Notes under the pieces: generated by a model | Told to the model about the DNA's origin: nothing | Database searches by the model: none | Seen by the model: only the letters and a program-made list of their open reading frames with translations | NCBI GenBank assembly: GCA_027490465.1 | Contig: JAIXXZ010000086.1 | Span: 1-64,000, forward strand | Direction: 5' to 3' | DNA length: 64,000 nucleotides | Source of the DNA: Oxalobacteraceae bacterium | Lineage (GTDB): Bacteria > Pseudomonadota > Gammaproteobacteria > Burkholderiales > Burkholderiaceae_D | Part shown: in pieces, positions 48,825 to 58,234 of the stretch | Numbering within the stretch: position 1 is the first letter of the stretch | Layout: each line of letters starts with the position of its first letter | Program-made: the position numbers and the translations under genes

Positions 48825-49217
48825 ATGAAAAAAATCATCCTGATAACGGCGCTTGCGCTGAACGCGGTCGCCGCGCATGCCGCATGGACGAAGATTGATT
48901 ATTCATCGAATGAAGTGACGCTTTACATCGACCGGAGCACCGCCGAAAAATCGGGACCCAACATGGTGCTGCTGTGGCATATCGCCGATTATGCGACCCC
49001 GCAGCAGATTCAAGGCAAGGCCTTCAAATCCATCAAGTTCCGCCACGAGTACAACTGCGACAAAGGCCTGTTTCGCGACATGCTGCGCTCCTGGCACAGC
49101 GAAGCGATGGGCAACAGCATCACCGTCAGCTGGACGCATGGCCCGTGGGGCTGGACTGCGCCTGAGGCTGGCAGTGCGGATGAGGCGCTCGTTCGGGCTG
49201 CCTGCAACGGAAAGTAA
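48825..49217 (+). CDS. surface-adhesin protein E-like secreted protein
   Basis: signal peptide; AWTKIDYSSNEVTLYIDRSTAEKSG. Confidence 0.55.
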   Translation: MKKIILITALALNAVAAHAAWTKIDYSSNEVTLYIDRSTAEKSGPNMVLLWHIADYATPQQIQGKAFKSIKFRHEYNCDKGLFRDMLRSWHSEAMGNSITVSWTHGPWGWTAPEAGSADEALVRAACNGK

Positions 49218-49274
49218 AACCAAGACGCTGGATGCCGGCTTGCGGGGCGCGCCACGGCAAGTACGTCATACCAG

Positions 49275-50606
49275 CTATCTCCCTCGCAAAACATCCAATT
49301 CCACCACCGACGATGCCTGGTTACCCCAGCTTTGCCGCATGAAGGTGATGATGTCAGCTATCTCTCGATGACTGAGCACATGACCGAAGGGTGGCATGCC
49401 ATAAGGTCTGGGATTTTTTTCAGTGACAGGACCAAAGCCGCCCTGACGAATTACGCTAATCAGATTCGCCGTGTTGTGCATCGTGACTGCGCGATTGCCA
49501 CGCAGCGCGGGATACACACCGCTCTTCCCCTCGCCCTGATCGCCGTGACACGCCGCGCAATGCTTGTCGTAGAGACGGGCAGCGCGTCGCATTTGATTGG
49601 CGTCGGCTGCTTCCACTGGCGCGATGGTCTTCTCTGTCTTAGGCAAACTTTTCAGATAAACAGCCATCGCTGTCAGATCGTCATCCGTCAGATACTGCGT
49701 ACTGCCAAACACCACGCTCGCCATGGGGCCACTGACATGAGCTTGTGGTGCACGGCCTGACCGCAGCAGCTGCACGACATCGGTCGTTGGCCAGTCCATC
49801 ACTCCCGCCTCTGCCATCGACAGTAATGAGGGCGCATACCAATGTTCCGAGGGCATCATGCTGCCGCTGAGCGGGCGATCGCTGATGGCAGCACCCAAGG
49901 CATTGCGAGGGGAATGGCAGGTAGCGCAGTGACCTAGACCCTCAACGAGATAAAGCCCCCGGTTCCATTGCGCGGATTGGCCAGACACCGCCTGATGATG
50001 CTGCGGCTTGAAATACAGCGCTCGCCACAGGGCCAGTGCCATCTGCGTGTTGTAAGGAAAACGCAGCGCATGATCACGCTTAGGCTGCTCTACCGCAGGC
50101 AAGCTGCGCAGATACGCAAAAATGGCATCGGTATCCGCGCGTGTGAGCCGCGTGTACTGCGCATAGGGAAACGCCGGATACAACCATCGGCCATCCTTCG
50201 AACGCCCGTTATGCATCGCGCGCCAGAAATGCGATGCGTTCCAGCTACCCAGACCCGTTTTTTTATCCGGCGTGAGATTGCCGGCATACACCACACCAAA
50301 GGGTGTCTGAATCCCCTCTCCGCCTGCGTAAGGTGCAGCACCGGCTTGTGTGTGACAGGACTGACAGTTGCCGGCGCGGGCCAGATAGGCACCGCGCCGA
50401 ATTTGTTCTGCATCAGCGGCGGGCTCGCCAAGGCGGGTATCAATATCAGCTTCGTCGCGTGTGTTCAGCGCACTGATCAAACTGACCAGGCCAATCAGCA
50501 GCACACACAACAAGGCTGCGATGCGCCAAAGAGACGAGCTCAAATACTGACGACGCATCACGCGTCGCCTATCGCCGTCAACGTCGGTGTCATCACGGCG
50601 ACCCAT
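49275..50606 (-). CDS. c-type cytochrome with three CxxCH motifs
   Basis: CQSCH, CATCH, CAACH; TAATG coupling to upstream cytochrome gene. Confidence 0.88.
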   Translation of the reverse strand: MGRRDDTDVDGDRRRVMRRQYLSSSLWRIAALLCVLLIGLVSLISALNTRDEADIDTRLGEPAADAEQIRRGAYLARAGNCQSCHTQAGAAPYAGGEGIQTPFGVVYAGNLTPDKKTGLGSWNASHFWRAMHNGRSKDGRWLYPAFPYAQYTRLTRADTDAIFAYLRSLPAVEQPKRDHALRFPYNTQMALALWRALYFKPQHHQAVSGQSAQWNRGLYLVEGLGHCATCHSPRNALGAAISDRPLSGSMMPSEHWYAPSLLSMAEAGVMDWPTTDVVQLLRSGRAPQAHVSGPMASVVFGSTQYLTDDDLTAMAVYLKSLPKTEKTIAPVEAADANQMRRAARLYDKHCAACHGDQGEGKSGVYPALRGNRAVTMHNTANLISVIRQGGFGPVTEKNPRPYGMPPFGHVLSHREIADIITFMRQSWGNQASSVVELDVLRGR

Positions 50607-51313
50607 TAATGTGTATCGCCTTTGCACGCGATACCCGTGGTCTGCCTGCCGGGCGCAGCCGGATGTCCAATACTGGGGACAGGTTGCGCAGCAAGCCACT
50701 GACTCACCGCATGAATGTCATCCTGAGATAAGCGCCGGGCGACATGCGCCATGCAATCAGGTGCATCGGCATGACGTGAACCCGTACGCCAGGCTCCGAT
50801 CTGCGCAACCACATAATCTCTGGGCAGACCCAGCAAACCTGGCGTTGCAGGCAGCCGCCCTGTCATTGCTGCGCCATGACAGGCGGTGCAGGCGGGAATG
50901 TCGCGCTGCTTGTCACCTTGCCGTACCAGTTGCTCACCGCGTGCCAGCAAGCGTGGTGTGACCGTTGTCGGCTCCGGCGGTGGATAAGGCAATTCAAGTG
51001 CGCTGAAGTACTGCGCCATATCCATCAGATACGCATCCGACATATGCGCCAGCAGATGACGCATCGCTGGATTCTGCCGGCGTCCTTCGCGGAAATGACG
51101 CAATTGATTGTAGAGATAAGCAGCAGGCTTGCCGGCAATGCGCGGGAAATAGCCTTGATTGGTGGCGACACCTTCTTTGCCATGACAAGCAGTGCAGGCG
51201 CGCACGCGCTCCTTCATCGCATCCTCTACTCGCAGCGTCTCGGCTTCGGCCAGAGACGGTGCCATTGACCCGAGCACAAATAGCATCAGGCCAGCAATAA
51301 GATTTGAAAACAC
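50606..51313 (-). CDS. diheme c-type cytochrome
   Basis: CTACHGKEG and CTACHGAAM. Confidence 0.85.
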   Translation of the reverse strand: MFSNLIAGLMLFVLGSMAPSLAEAETLRVEDAMKERVRACTACHGKEGVATNQGYFPRIAGKPAAYLYNQLRHFREGRRQNPAMRHLLAHMSDAYLMDMAQYFSALELPYPPPEPTTVTPRLLARGEQLVRQGDKQRDIPACTACHGAAMTGRLPATPGLLGLPRDYVVAQIGAWRTGSRHADAPDCMAHVARRLSQDDIHAVSQWLAAQPVPSIGHPAAPGRQTTGIACKGDTH

Positions 51314-51331
51314 GCTTGCAGGTCGGCTGAT

Positions 51332-52744
51332 TTATAGCGACTGCACAAACGCAAGCAAATCCTCACGCTCGCGCTTGGAGAATTTTGCAAAGATATCGCG
51401 TGATGCGCTTGCCTCGCCACCGTGCCACACGATCGCTTCAAGTACATTGCGTGCGCGACCATCATGCAGGAAACTGGTGCTGCCGTTGACTTGCTTTGAC
51501 AAGCCTATGCCCCATAAAGGTGGTGTGCGCCAGTCAGCACCCGTGGCGCGGAAATCAGGTCGACCATCAGCAAGACCCGGCCCCATGTCATGCAAGAGCA
51601 AATCGGTGTAGGGGCGAATGGTGCGGTCTGCAAGCGCGGGGATGGCATCGAACTTGCCGGTCCTGAGTTCAGGCACATGACATTGCGAACATTTCGCGGT
51701 ACCGAAGAGCTTCTCACCGCGCTTGACGGCAGGTTTGTCGCGGTCGCGCGGCGCCGGCGCATCCAGCGACAAGGTCCAGAACGTAATCGGCTCCCAGAGT
51801 TCATGACGCAGTTCAGCCTTGCCGCTGAATTTTTCAGTCAGACATTCCTTTTGTACCGGCGGGCAGTTCTGCTCGGGATAGAGCGGTGAGGTAATGCCTA
51901 TGTCTGCAAGAAATGCATTCGCGATCTGCTGTTTGATGCTCGGCTGATTGGCTTTCCAGCCGAAACGCCCTATCGACATTTTGTCGTTAATATCGTCGCG
52001 CACGTAGTTCGGCCGGCCATTCAGACCCTGTGATTTTTGCACTTCGGCTAGCGCCAGAATATCGCTCTCGCTCACTGCCTCCAGATAGCCCAAGCCGAAA
52101 ATGGGCTGAGAATTCCGCAGCGACATCATCAGGTCTTGAGCGAGCGGACCGAAATTGAGGTGCTTTATCTCGACCACAGGTTTGCGCAGCTCGACGGTCG
52201 ATCCATCAGCGAATCGAAAGCTTTGCTTTTCCCATCGCACATGCACTTCGCCCTCACCAGCTCTTGCCGACTTGTCCTTGCGCTGCACGGTATCAAAGGA
52301 CTGTATCTGCAAACCATAGTGCGGATCCGGATTGGGAGAGCCATGCGGCCCCTCGCCCGGAATCGATATCCTCAGCGATTGCATGAACACCGGACCACCA
52401 TCACCATCCAGTGCCTTGCCTCGCCCGGCCTGTACATGACAGGAGACACACGAGGTCGCAAGAAAGCTCGGCCCCAGTCCCCACTCACCGCCACCGGGTC
52501 CGGGACGAGACAAATCCCACCACTGAGAAATCACATCATTGGGCACGGCCAGCCAGAAGGTGTTAAAGACTTTCTCGCCTTCGCGGAAGCGCTTTTTTTG
52601 CTCGGCTTCCAATCCCGGCACAGGCTGCAGATACGCGGCATGAACCACAACTGCTTCACGCGATGCGGGCACGTTTTCGGTAATGGCCGAGCTTTGTACG
52701 GCGCACAGCGATACCAGGAGCAGACTATTGATGATATTTTTCAT
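51332..52744 (-). CDS. DUF1111/di-heme thiol oxidoreductase-like protein
   Basis: CVSCH and CSQCH; PPLWGIGLSKQVNGSTSFLHDGRARNVLEAIVWHGGEASASRDIF. Confidence 0.88.
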   Translation of the reverse strand: MKNIINSLLLVSLCAVQSSAITENVPASREAVVVHAAYLQPVPGLEAEQKKRFREGEKVFNTFWLAVPNDVISQWWDLSRPGPGGGEWGLGPSFLATSCVSCHVQAGRGKALDGDGGPVFMQSLRISIPGEGPHGSPNPDPHYGLQIQSFDTVQRKDKSARAGEGEVHVRWEKQSFRFADGSTVELRKPVVEIKHLNFGPLAQDLMMSLRNSQPIFGLGYLEAVSESDILALAEVQKSQGLNGRPNYVRDDINDKMSIGRFGWKANQPSIKQQIANAFLADIGITSPLYPEQNCPPVQKECLTEKFSGKAELRHELWEPITFWTLSLDAPAPRDRDKPAVKRGEKLFGTAKCSQCHVPELRTGKFDAIPALADRTIRPYTDLLLHDMGPGLADGRPDFRATGADWRTPPLWGIGLSKQVNGSTSFLHDGRARNVLEAIVWHGGEASASRDIFAKFSKREREDLLAFVQSL

Positions 52745-52947
52745 TCTTGTTATCCCACACATCAACCCGATACAGACGGATAGCCCGACCGCAGTGCTGG
52801 ACGCGATTGCGGGGTCGGATCGCCCGGCAAAGGTACAGCGCCGCTTATGCCAAAGGCAAACTGATTGTAGCCGTCTTTGGAAAAGCCCCCGATTTCAGGC
52901 GCGCTACCCAATGCACTATCCGGGGCAGCGCGAGGATTGCCCGGATT

Positions 52948-55080
52948 TTAATGGTCTCGCATTTGAACAAATGCGAAAAACTCATCTGCCGGCAAGGCAG
53001 GACTGAACAAATACCCCTGATACAAAGAGCAGCCATGAAGATGCAGGAAATCTTTTTGAGATTCTGTCTCCAGACCTTCGGCAATGACCTCAAGCCCCAG
53101 ACTATGCGCCATGCCGATAATGGTTTTCACCACGATCTGATCACCCGGCCTCGACAGCATATTGGAGACGAAGGACTGATCAATCTTGAGCTGCTCTAGC
53201 GGCAACTGAATCAAACTGGAGAGCGATGAATAACCAGTACCAAAATCATCCAGAGAAAAGCGTACGCCCAGCTCCCTGATTTTTTCCATTTTGACGCGTG
53301 TCTCGTCGATGCTGTGCATCATGCTCTCGGTGAGCTCGAACTTGATCCGCGCTGGATTGATACCGCTTTCAACAATGACGTGAATGACCTCATCAACAAA
53401 ACCCGGTTGTTTGAATTGGCCGGCACTGACATTGATGGCGATCTGAATATTTTTCATGCTGGCGTCAGCATCCCATGCCTTGATGTGCTTGCACGCCTCC
53501 CTGAGTACCCACAGTCCTATCGGTAAAATCAGACCCGATTCCTCGGCGAGGGTAATAAAGTCCTTGGGACCGATGAGGCCACGCGTTGGATGCCGCCAGC
53601 GCAACAAGACCTCGGCAGAGACAATGCGGCCATCGAAATCGCATTGCGGTTGAAAAAATAATTCCAGCTCATTGCGCTGCGTGGCCTGAGCAAGCTCCTG
53701 CTCGAGATTGCTGTAGGCTGACACCGCCTCTTTCATCGCCGGATCGAAAATACACAAAGAGTTTCTGCCAGTTCTCTTGGCCTGATACATCGCCATGTCC
53801 GCCTGCTGAAGCACATCAGCTTCCAGATCGGCGTGACTGAACAGGCTGATGCCAATGCTCGCGCTGCAATTGAAGATGAAACCATCCAGCTTGTAAGGCT
53901 TGGCGAGGCGAGCAAGGATTTCTTTACCAACCACTGTCGCCTGATGCGTTGCCTCGACAGGATCAGCGACCAGCGCGCTGAGCAAGACAACAAATTCATC
54001 ACCGCCCACCCGCGCGACGATATCGCTGCCTCGAACCGCATTACGCAAACGACGGCCCACTTCAATCAACAACAAATCACCCGAGGCATGGCCGCGGGTA
54101 TCGTTGATGGATTTGAAGTTATCTAGATCGATGAAGAGCAAAGCACCATGCAGATCATCACTGGGTGAATCGCTCAGGATTTCCGATAAACGCCGGTTAA
54201 GTTTGCGGCGATTGGGCAGCTGCGTCAGCGAATCAAAATAAGCCAGTTGACTGATTTCATCCTGAGTGGCTTTGTTCGCCGTTATGTCATACAAACAGAT
54301 AACAAAATGGGAGGCGCCATCGTCCTTGTCAGATATAGAGGAAATACTGAGCCAGCCGGTAAAAATCTGCCCATTTTTTCTTCGCTCTCGGATTTCTCCC
54401 TCCCACAGCCCCTTGGATGTCAGTGCACTCCATATGACAGCTGCAAGCGGACCGTTCTCCTCCAGAGATAGCATAGGCGCAGCTGACTTACCCCTTAGTT
54501 CTTCACTGGAATAGCCCGTGATTCGCCCAAAAGCTTTGTTTGTTTCCAGCACGAGACCATGATTGTCCGCAATACAAATGCCCATCTGCGATTTAAACGC
54601 TATAGCAGAGATTCGCTGCAGCTCCTTGGCACGCTTTACCTCGGTCAAATCAAAAAAAACAAATCGATCGATCTCACCCGTCTCAGTTGAAATTCCGGGC
54701 ACTTCAAGATGTTTTGCATGCAAACCAATAGGACGTACCTGATCATTTGCATCTATCAAATCGAGCTCGATTTCTTCAAGACCACCCCGCCGCAACTGAT
54801 TCGCATGGTGCATCAGTTTGCGCCAATTTGCAGCCGCTGCTTTTTCAGCAGGTCGCTTGTTCCCCAAAATAGATTCTCTGGAACACCCTATCCATAGCAG
54901 CGCCTGATTATTGATGCTCACACAGGTGCCGTCACTCGCAATCGAATAGGCGCCAAAGGGCATGAGCTCATAAAGCGCATTGATCTGAACTTCCAGACCC
55001 GCCATTTTCTGGTCAAATGAGGCTTGAATGTCGCCGCAATACTCGAAGTCCAGCGCTTTATCTATTGCAGGGATAGTCAT
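52948..55080 (-). CDS. PAS-GGDEF-EAL protein
   Basis: ARVGGDEFVVLL; EVLLRWRHP (EAL variant); DDFGTGYSSLSSLIQLPLEQLKIDQSFV. Confidence 0.92.
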   Translation of the reverse strand: MTIPAIDKALDFEYCGDIQASFDQKMAGLEVQINALYELMPFGAYSIASDGTCVSINNQALLWIGCSRESILGNKRPAEKAAAANWRKLMHHANQLRRGGLEEIELDLIDANDQVRPIGLHAKHLEVPGISTETGEIDRFVFFDLTEVKRAKELQRISAIAFKSQMGICIADNHGLVLETNKAFGRITGYSSEELRGKSAAPMLSLEENGPLAAVIWSALTSKGLWEGEIRERRKNGQIFTGWLSISSISDKDDGASHFVICLYDITANKATQDEISQLAYFDSLTQLPNRRKLNRRLSEILSDSPSDDLHGALLFIDLDNFKSINDTRGHASGDLLLIEVGRRLRNAVRGSDIVARVGGDEFVVLLSALVADPVEATHQATVVGKEILARLAKPYKLDGFIFNCSASIGISLFSHADLEADVLQQADMAMYQAKRTGRNSLCIFDPAMKEAVSAYSNLEQELAQATQRNELELFFQPQCDFDGRIVSAEVLLRWRHPTRGLIGPKDFITLAEESGLILPIGLWVLREACKHIKAWDADASMKNIQIAINVSAGQFKQPGFVDEVIHVIVESGINPARIKFELTESMMHSIDETRVKMEKIRELGVRFSLDDFGTGYSSLSSLIQLPLEQLKIDQSFVSNMLSRPGDQIVVKTIIGMAHSLGLEVIAEGLETESQKDFLHLHGCSLYQGYLFSPALPADEFFAFVQMRDH

Positions 55081-55185
55081 AACTGACTTTCGTTGGATTG
55101 ACAGAGAACAGCGTGCAGGGTCGCTAGTCAGGCAGGATGCCGGGAGACACACAAGTCTGTGTCAGGAACGAGCAAGCACGCTCTG

Positions 55186-55671
55186 CTATTTGAAGGATTT
55201 TGCAGCCTCGGAGGCCATATGCGCCATTTGCGCTGCTTCAGCCGCAGCCTCGGTCGCGCGCATCGTTGCGCGCGCTGCTTCTGCCGAAGCCTGACTGGAT
55301 GATTCTTCTGCCTGAATCGCGGCAGCCGACGCAGCGGCCGCAGCGGCTGCCGATGCGGCTGCGGCGGCCTCAGCTGCCGCCACTGCGGCCAGGCTGGCTG
55401 CTTCGGTGGCCGCATGCGTGGCATCAATGATCTTGGCACTTGCCGAGGCCATTGCAGCAGCAGCAGCATTTTTGGATGCCTGTGCAGCTTTTTCCGCGGC
55501 GTTAGCCGCACGAAGTGCGGCTTCCAAGGCGCTTTGCGTTAACAGCTTCATGGAGTCAAGCGTCTGAGCGTATCGCTTGTTGACTATCATATAGCCGTCA
55601 CGCAAGGAAGCAATGTCAGCTTCAAGTTGCGCAATTTTGGCGTGAATAACTTTTTCTGAATCAATAGCCAT
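55186..55671 (-). CDS. alanine-rich long-helix protein (161 aa)
   Basis: C-terminal ~115 residues about half Ala; N-terminal predicted coiled coil. Confidence 0.6.
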   Translation of the reverse strand: MAIDSEKVIHAKIAQLEADIASLRDGYMIVNKRYAQTLDSMKLLTQSALEAALRAANAAEKAAQASKNAAAAAMASASAKIIDATHAATEAASLAAVAAAEAAAAASAAAAAAASAAAIQAEESSSQASAEAARATMRATEAAAEAAQMAHMASEAAKSFK

Positions 55672-56153
55672 AAGCTCACTATGACACGTAAATCAACGAG
55701 CGACCAGCAAATAAACCTGATTACCCTCAAACTCGTGAACGATTCGCATGATTCCTATCGTCAAAGCTATCTCCTGATTGTCGATCTCACGTTGGATTTG
55801 ATTGACTAGCCTCAGCAATCAGAAGGTTTACCCCAATCAAAACAGCCGGAAAAAATTTTTACCCATCAGGCGTGTTGCTCAACCCGCTTTGGATCAGAGG
55901 TGTGTCGCCGCAAGAGGTTCCCGACAGTTTTCATCAATCCCGCCGCATGGGATCCAGCCCGCTGCCGTGCGGATGTAAGCGCTAGGCCTGCGCACCGTGG
56001 TTCTTTAAGCAAGCAATTTCTCAAGACCATACCGCGGAAAGGGTCCCGTGGAAGGCCCATCATCCATATGCTTTATCAGACATATTGACAAAGATACGCC
56101 ACACTCTGCAACATCCGCCTAGCCGCAGAGGAATGCGGAATTAATTACCCCTG

Positions 56154-56181
56154 ACAAATATGTCATATCGGACATATTTGT
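56154..56181. promoter_or_regulatory. perfect inverted repeat upstream of fdsG
   Basis: ACAAATATGTC-atatcg-GACATATTTGT; related half at 56074-56090 (TATCAGACATATTGACA). Confidence 0.6.
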
Positions 56182-56195
56182 AACCGGAGAGCCCT

Positions 56196-56669
56196 ATGGC
56201 TGATACGCAGATTTCCGACCACGTCCATGCGGCGTTCGATGCTGTCGGCACGATTGATGGCGCCCTGCTGCCTGTGCTGCATGAGATGCAGGCGCGCTGT
56301 GGCTACATTCCCACCGACGCCGTGCCCCTGATCGCCGATCGTCTGAACCTCACCCGCGCCGAAGTCCATGGCGTAATCAGCTACTACCACCACTTCCGCC
56401 AGAAGCCCGCGGGCAAAGTTGTCGTGCAGGTCTGTCGCGCGGAAGCCTGTCAGTCGGTGGGTGCGGATCAATTGGCCGAGCACGTGGTCAGATCATTGGG
56501 TTGCGATTTCCACGAAACGAGCAAAGACGGCTCGGTCACGCTGGAGCCGGTGTATTGCCTCGGACATTGCGCTTGTGGCCCGTCCATCATGGTGGGTGAC
56601 GATGTACACGCCCGCGTGACGCCGGAGCGCTTCGATAAACTGATGCAGCGCGCAGGGAGTGCAGCATGA
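56196..56669 (+). CDS. fdsG: NAD-dependent formate dehydrogenase gamma subunit
   Basis: NuoE-like 2Fe-2S: CRAEACQSVGA...CLGHCACGPS. Confidence 0.88.
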   Translation: MADTQISDHVHAAFDAVGTIDGALLPVLHEMQARCGYIPTDAVPLIADRLNLTRAEVHGVISYYHHFRQKPAGKVVVQVCRAEACQSVGADQLAEHVVRSLGCDFHETSKDGSVTLEPVYCLGHCACGPSIMVGDDVHARVTPERFDKLMQRAGSAA

Positions 56670-58234
56670 GCGTGAAAATTTTTGTGCCGCGCGATTCCAC
56701 GGCGATCGCACTCGGTGCCAATGAGGTCGCCAACGCCATCGTCGCCGAAGCGAAAGCGCGCGGCGTCGCCATTCAACTCGTGCGCAACGGCTCACGCGGC
56801 ATGTTCTGGCTCGAGCCCATGGTCGAGGTAGAGACCGCTGAAGGTCGACTCGCTTATGGCCCGGTCAATGAAGAAGATGTTGCATCACTCTTTGATGCCG
56901 GCTTCACTGAAGGCAAAGCGCATGCGCTGGCGCTAGGCAAGACGGAAGAGATTCCCTATCTTAAAAATCAGGAACGCCTGACCTTTGCACGCGTAGGCAT
57001 TACCGACCCGGTGTCGCTGGATGACTATCTTGCGCACGAAGGTTTTGTCGGTCTGAAGAATGCGCTGAAACTCAGCGAAGAACAAATCGTCAAAACAGTC
57101 ACCGACTCCGGCCTGCGCGGTCGCGGCGGCGCTGCCTTTCCAACCGGGATCAAGTGGGAAACCGTACGCAAATGCGCGCCGGGTCAGAAGTACATTGTCT
57201 GCAACGCTGACGAAGGCGATTCGGGTACCTTTTCTGACCGCATGGTGATGGAAGATGATCCTTTCATGCTGATCGAGGGCATGACGATTGCCGGTCTCGC
57301 GGTCGGTGCGAACAAGGGGTACATCTATGTGCGCTCCGAGTATCCGCATGCAATCGTTGCGCTGAACGAAGCGATTACCGTTGCACGCAACGCGCAATAC
57401 CTCGGCGCGAATATTCTCGGCTCCGGCAAAGCTTTTGATCTTGAAGTACGCATGGGCGCGGGTTCGTATGTATGCGGCGAAGAAACCGCCCTGCTCGAAA
57501 GCCTTGAAGGCAAACGCGGCATCGTGCGCGCCAAGCCACCGCTGCCTGCGATCTCCGGTCTGTTTGGCAAACCCACCGTGATCAACAACGTGATCTCGCT
57601 GGCCTCCGTGCCCATTATTTTGGCGCGAGGTGCCGAGTTCTATCGCGACTACGGGATGGGTCGCTCGCGCGGCACGCTGCCGATTCAGATCGCGGGCAAC
57701 GTCAAGCACGGCGGCCTGGTGGAGAAAGCCTTCGGTGTCACGCTGCGGGAAATGCTGTACGACTTCGGTGGCGGCACACGTTCGGGCAAACCCATACGCA
57801 CGGTACAGGTAGGCGGTCCACTGGGTGCTTATCTGCCGGAGTCGCAATTCGACACACCGCTTGATTACGAAGCTTTCCTCGCGCTGGGTGGCACGCTGGG
57901 TCATGGTGGCATCGTCGTCTTTGACGAGACTGTCAACATGGCCAAGCAGGCACGCTATGCAATGGAATTCTGCGCAGTGGAATCCTGCGGCAAATGCACA
58001 CCCTGCCGCATTGGCTCCACACGCGGCAAGGAAGCGCTGGACAAAGTGATCGCTGGTGAAGATCGTGAACAGCAGATTCATCTGGTGCGCGACCTGTGCG
58101 ATGTGATGCTCAATGGCTCCCTGTGCGCGATGGGCGGCATGACACCCTTCCCTGTTCTCTCCGCACTGAATCATTTCCCTGAAGATTTTGGACTCAACAA
58201 GACCACTGCCAAACCGCAGAAGGAGGCCGCATGA
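56666..58234 (+). CDS. fdsB: NAD-dependent formate dehydrogenase beta subunit
   Basis: NuoF-like: GLRGRGGAAFPTGIKW; ESCGKCTPCRIGSTRG. Confidence 0.9.
   Translation: MSVKIFVPRDSTAIALGANEVANAIVAEAKARGVAIQLVRNGSRGMFWLEPMVEVETAEGRLAYGPVNEEDVASLFDAGFTEGKAHALALGKTEEIPYLKNQERLTFARVGITDPVSLDDYLAHEGFVGLKNALKLSEEQIVKTVTDSGLRGRGGAAFPTGIKWETVRKCAPGQKYIVCNADEGDSGTFSDRMVMEDDPFMLIEGMTIAGLAVGANKGYIYVRSEYPHAIVALNEAITVARNAQYLGANILGSGKAFDLEVRMGAGSYVCGEETALLESLEGKRGIVRAKPPLPAISGLFGKPTVINNVISLASVPIILARGAEFYRDYGMGRSRGTLPIQIAGNVKHGGLVEKAFGVTLREMLYDFGGGTRSGKPIRTVQVGGPLGAYLPESQFDTPLDYEAFLALGGTLGHGGIVVFDETVNMAKQARYAMEFCAVESCGKCTPCRIGSTRGKEALDKVIAGEDREQQIHLVRDLCDVMLNGSLCAMGGMTPFPVLSALNHFPEDFGLNKTTAKPQKEAA

Noticed and set aside
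55200-55511. Antisense ORFs opposite the Ala-rich gene
   Set aside because: Low-complexity GC-rich codons keep all frames open; no domain signal
56933-58174. 413-aa minus-strand ORF
   Set aside because: Antisense to fdsB; shadow ORF of a codon-biased gene
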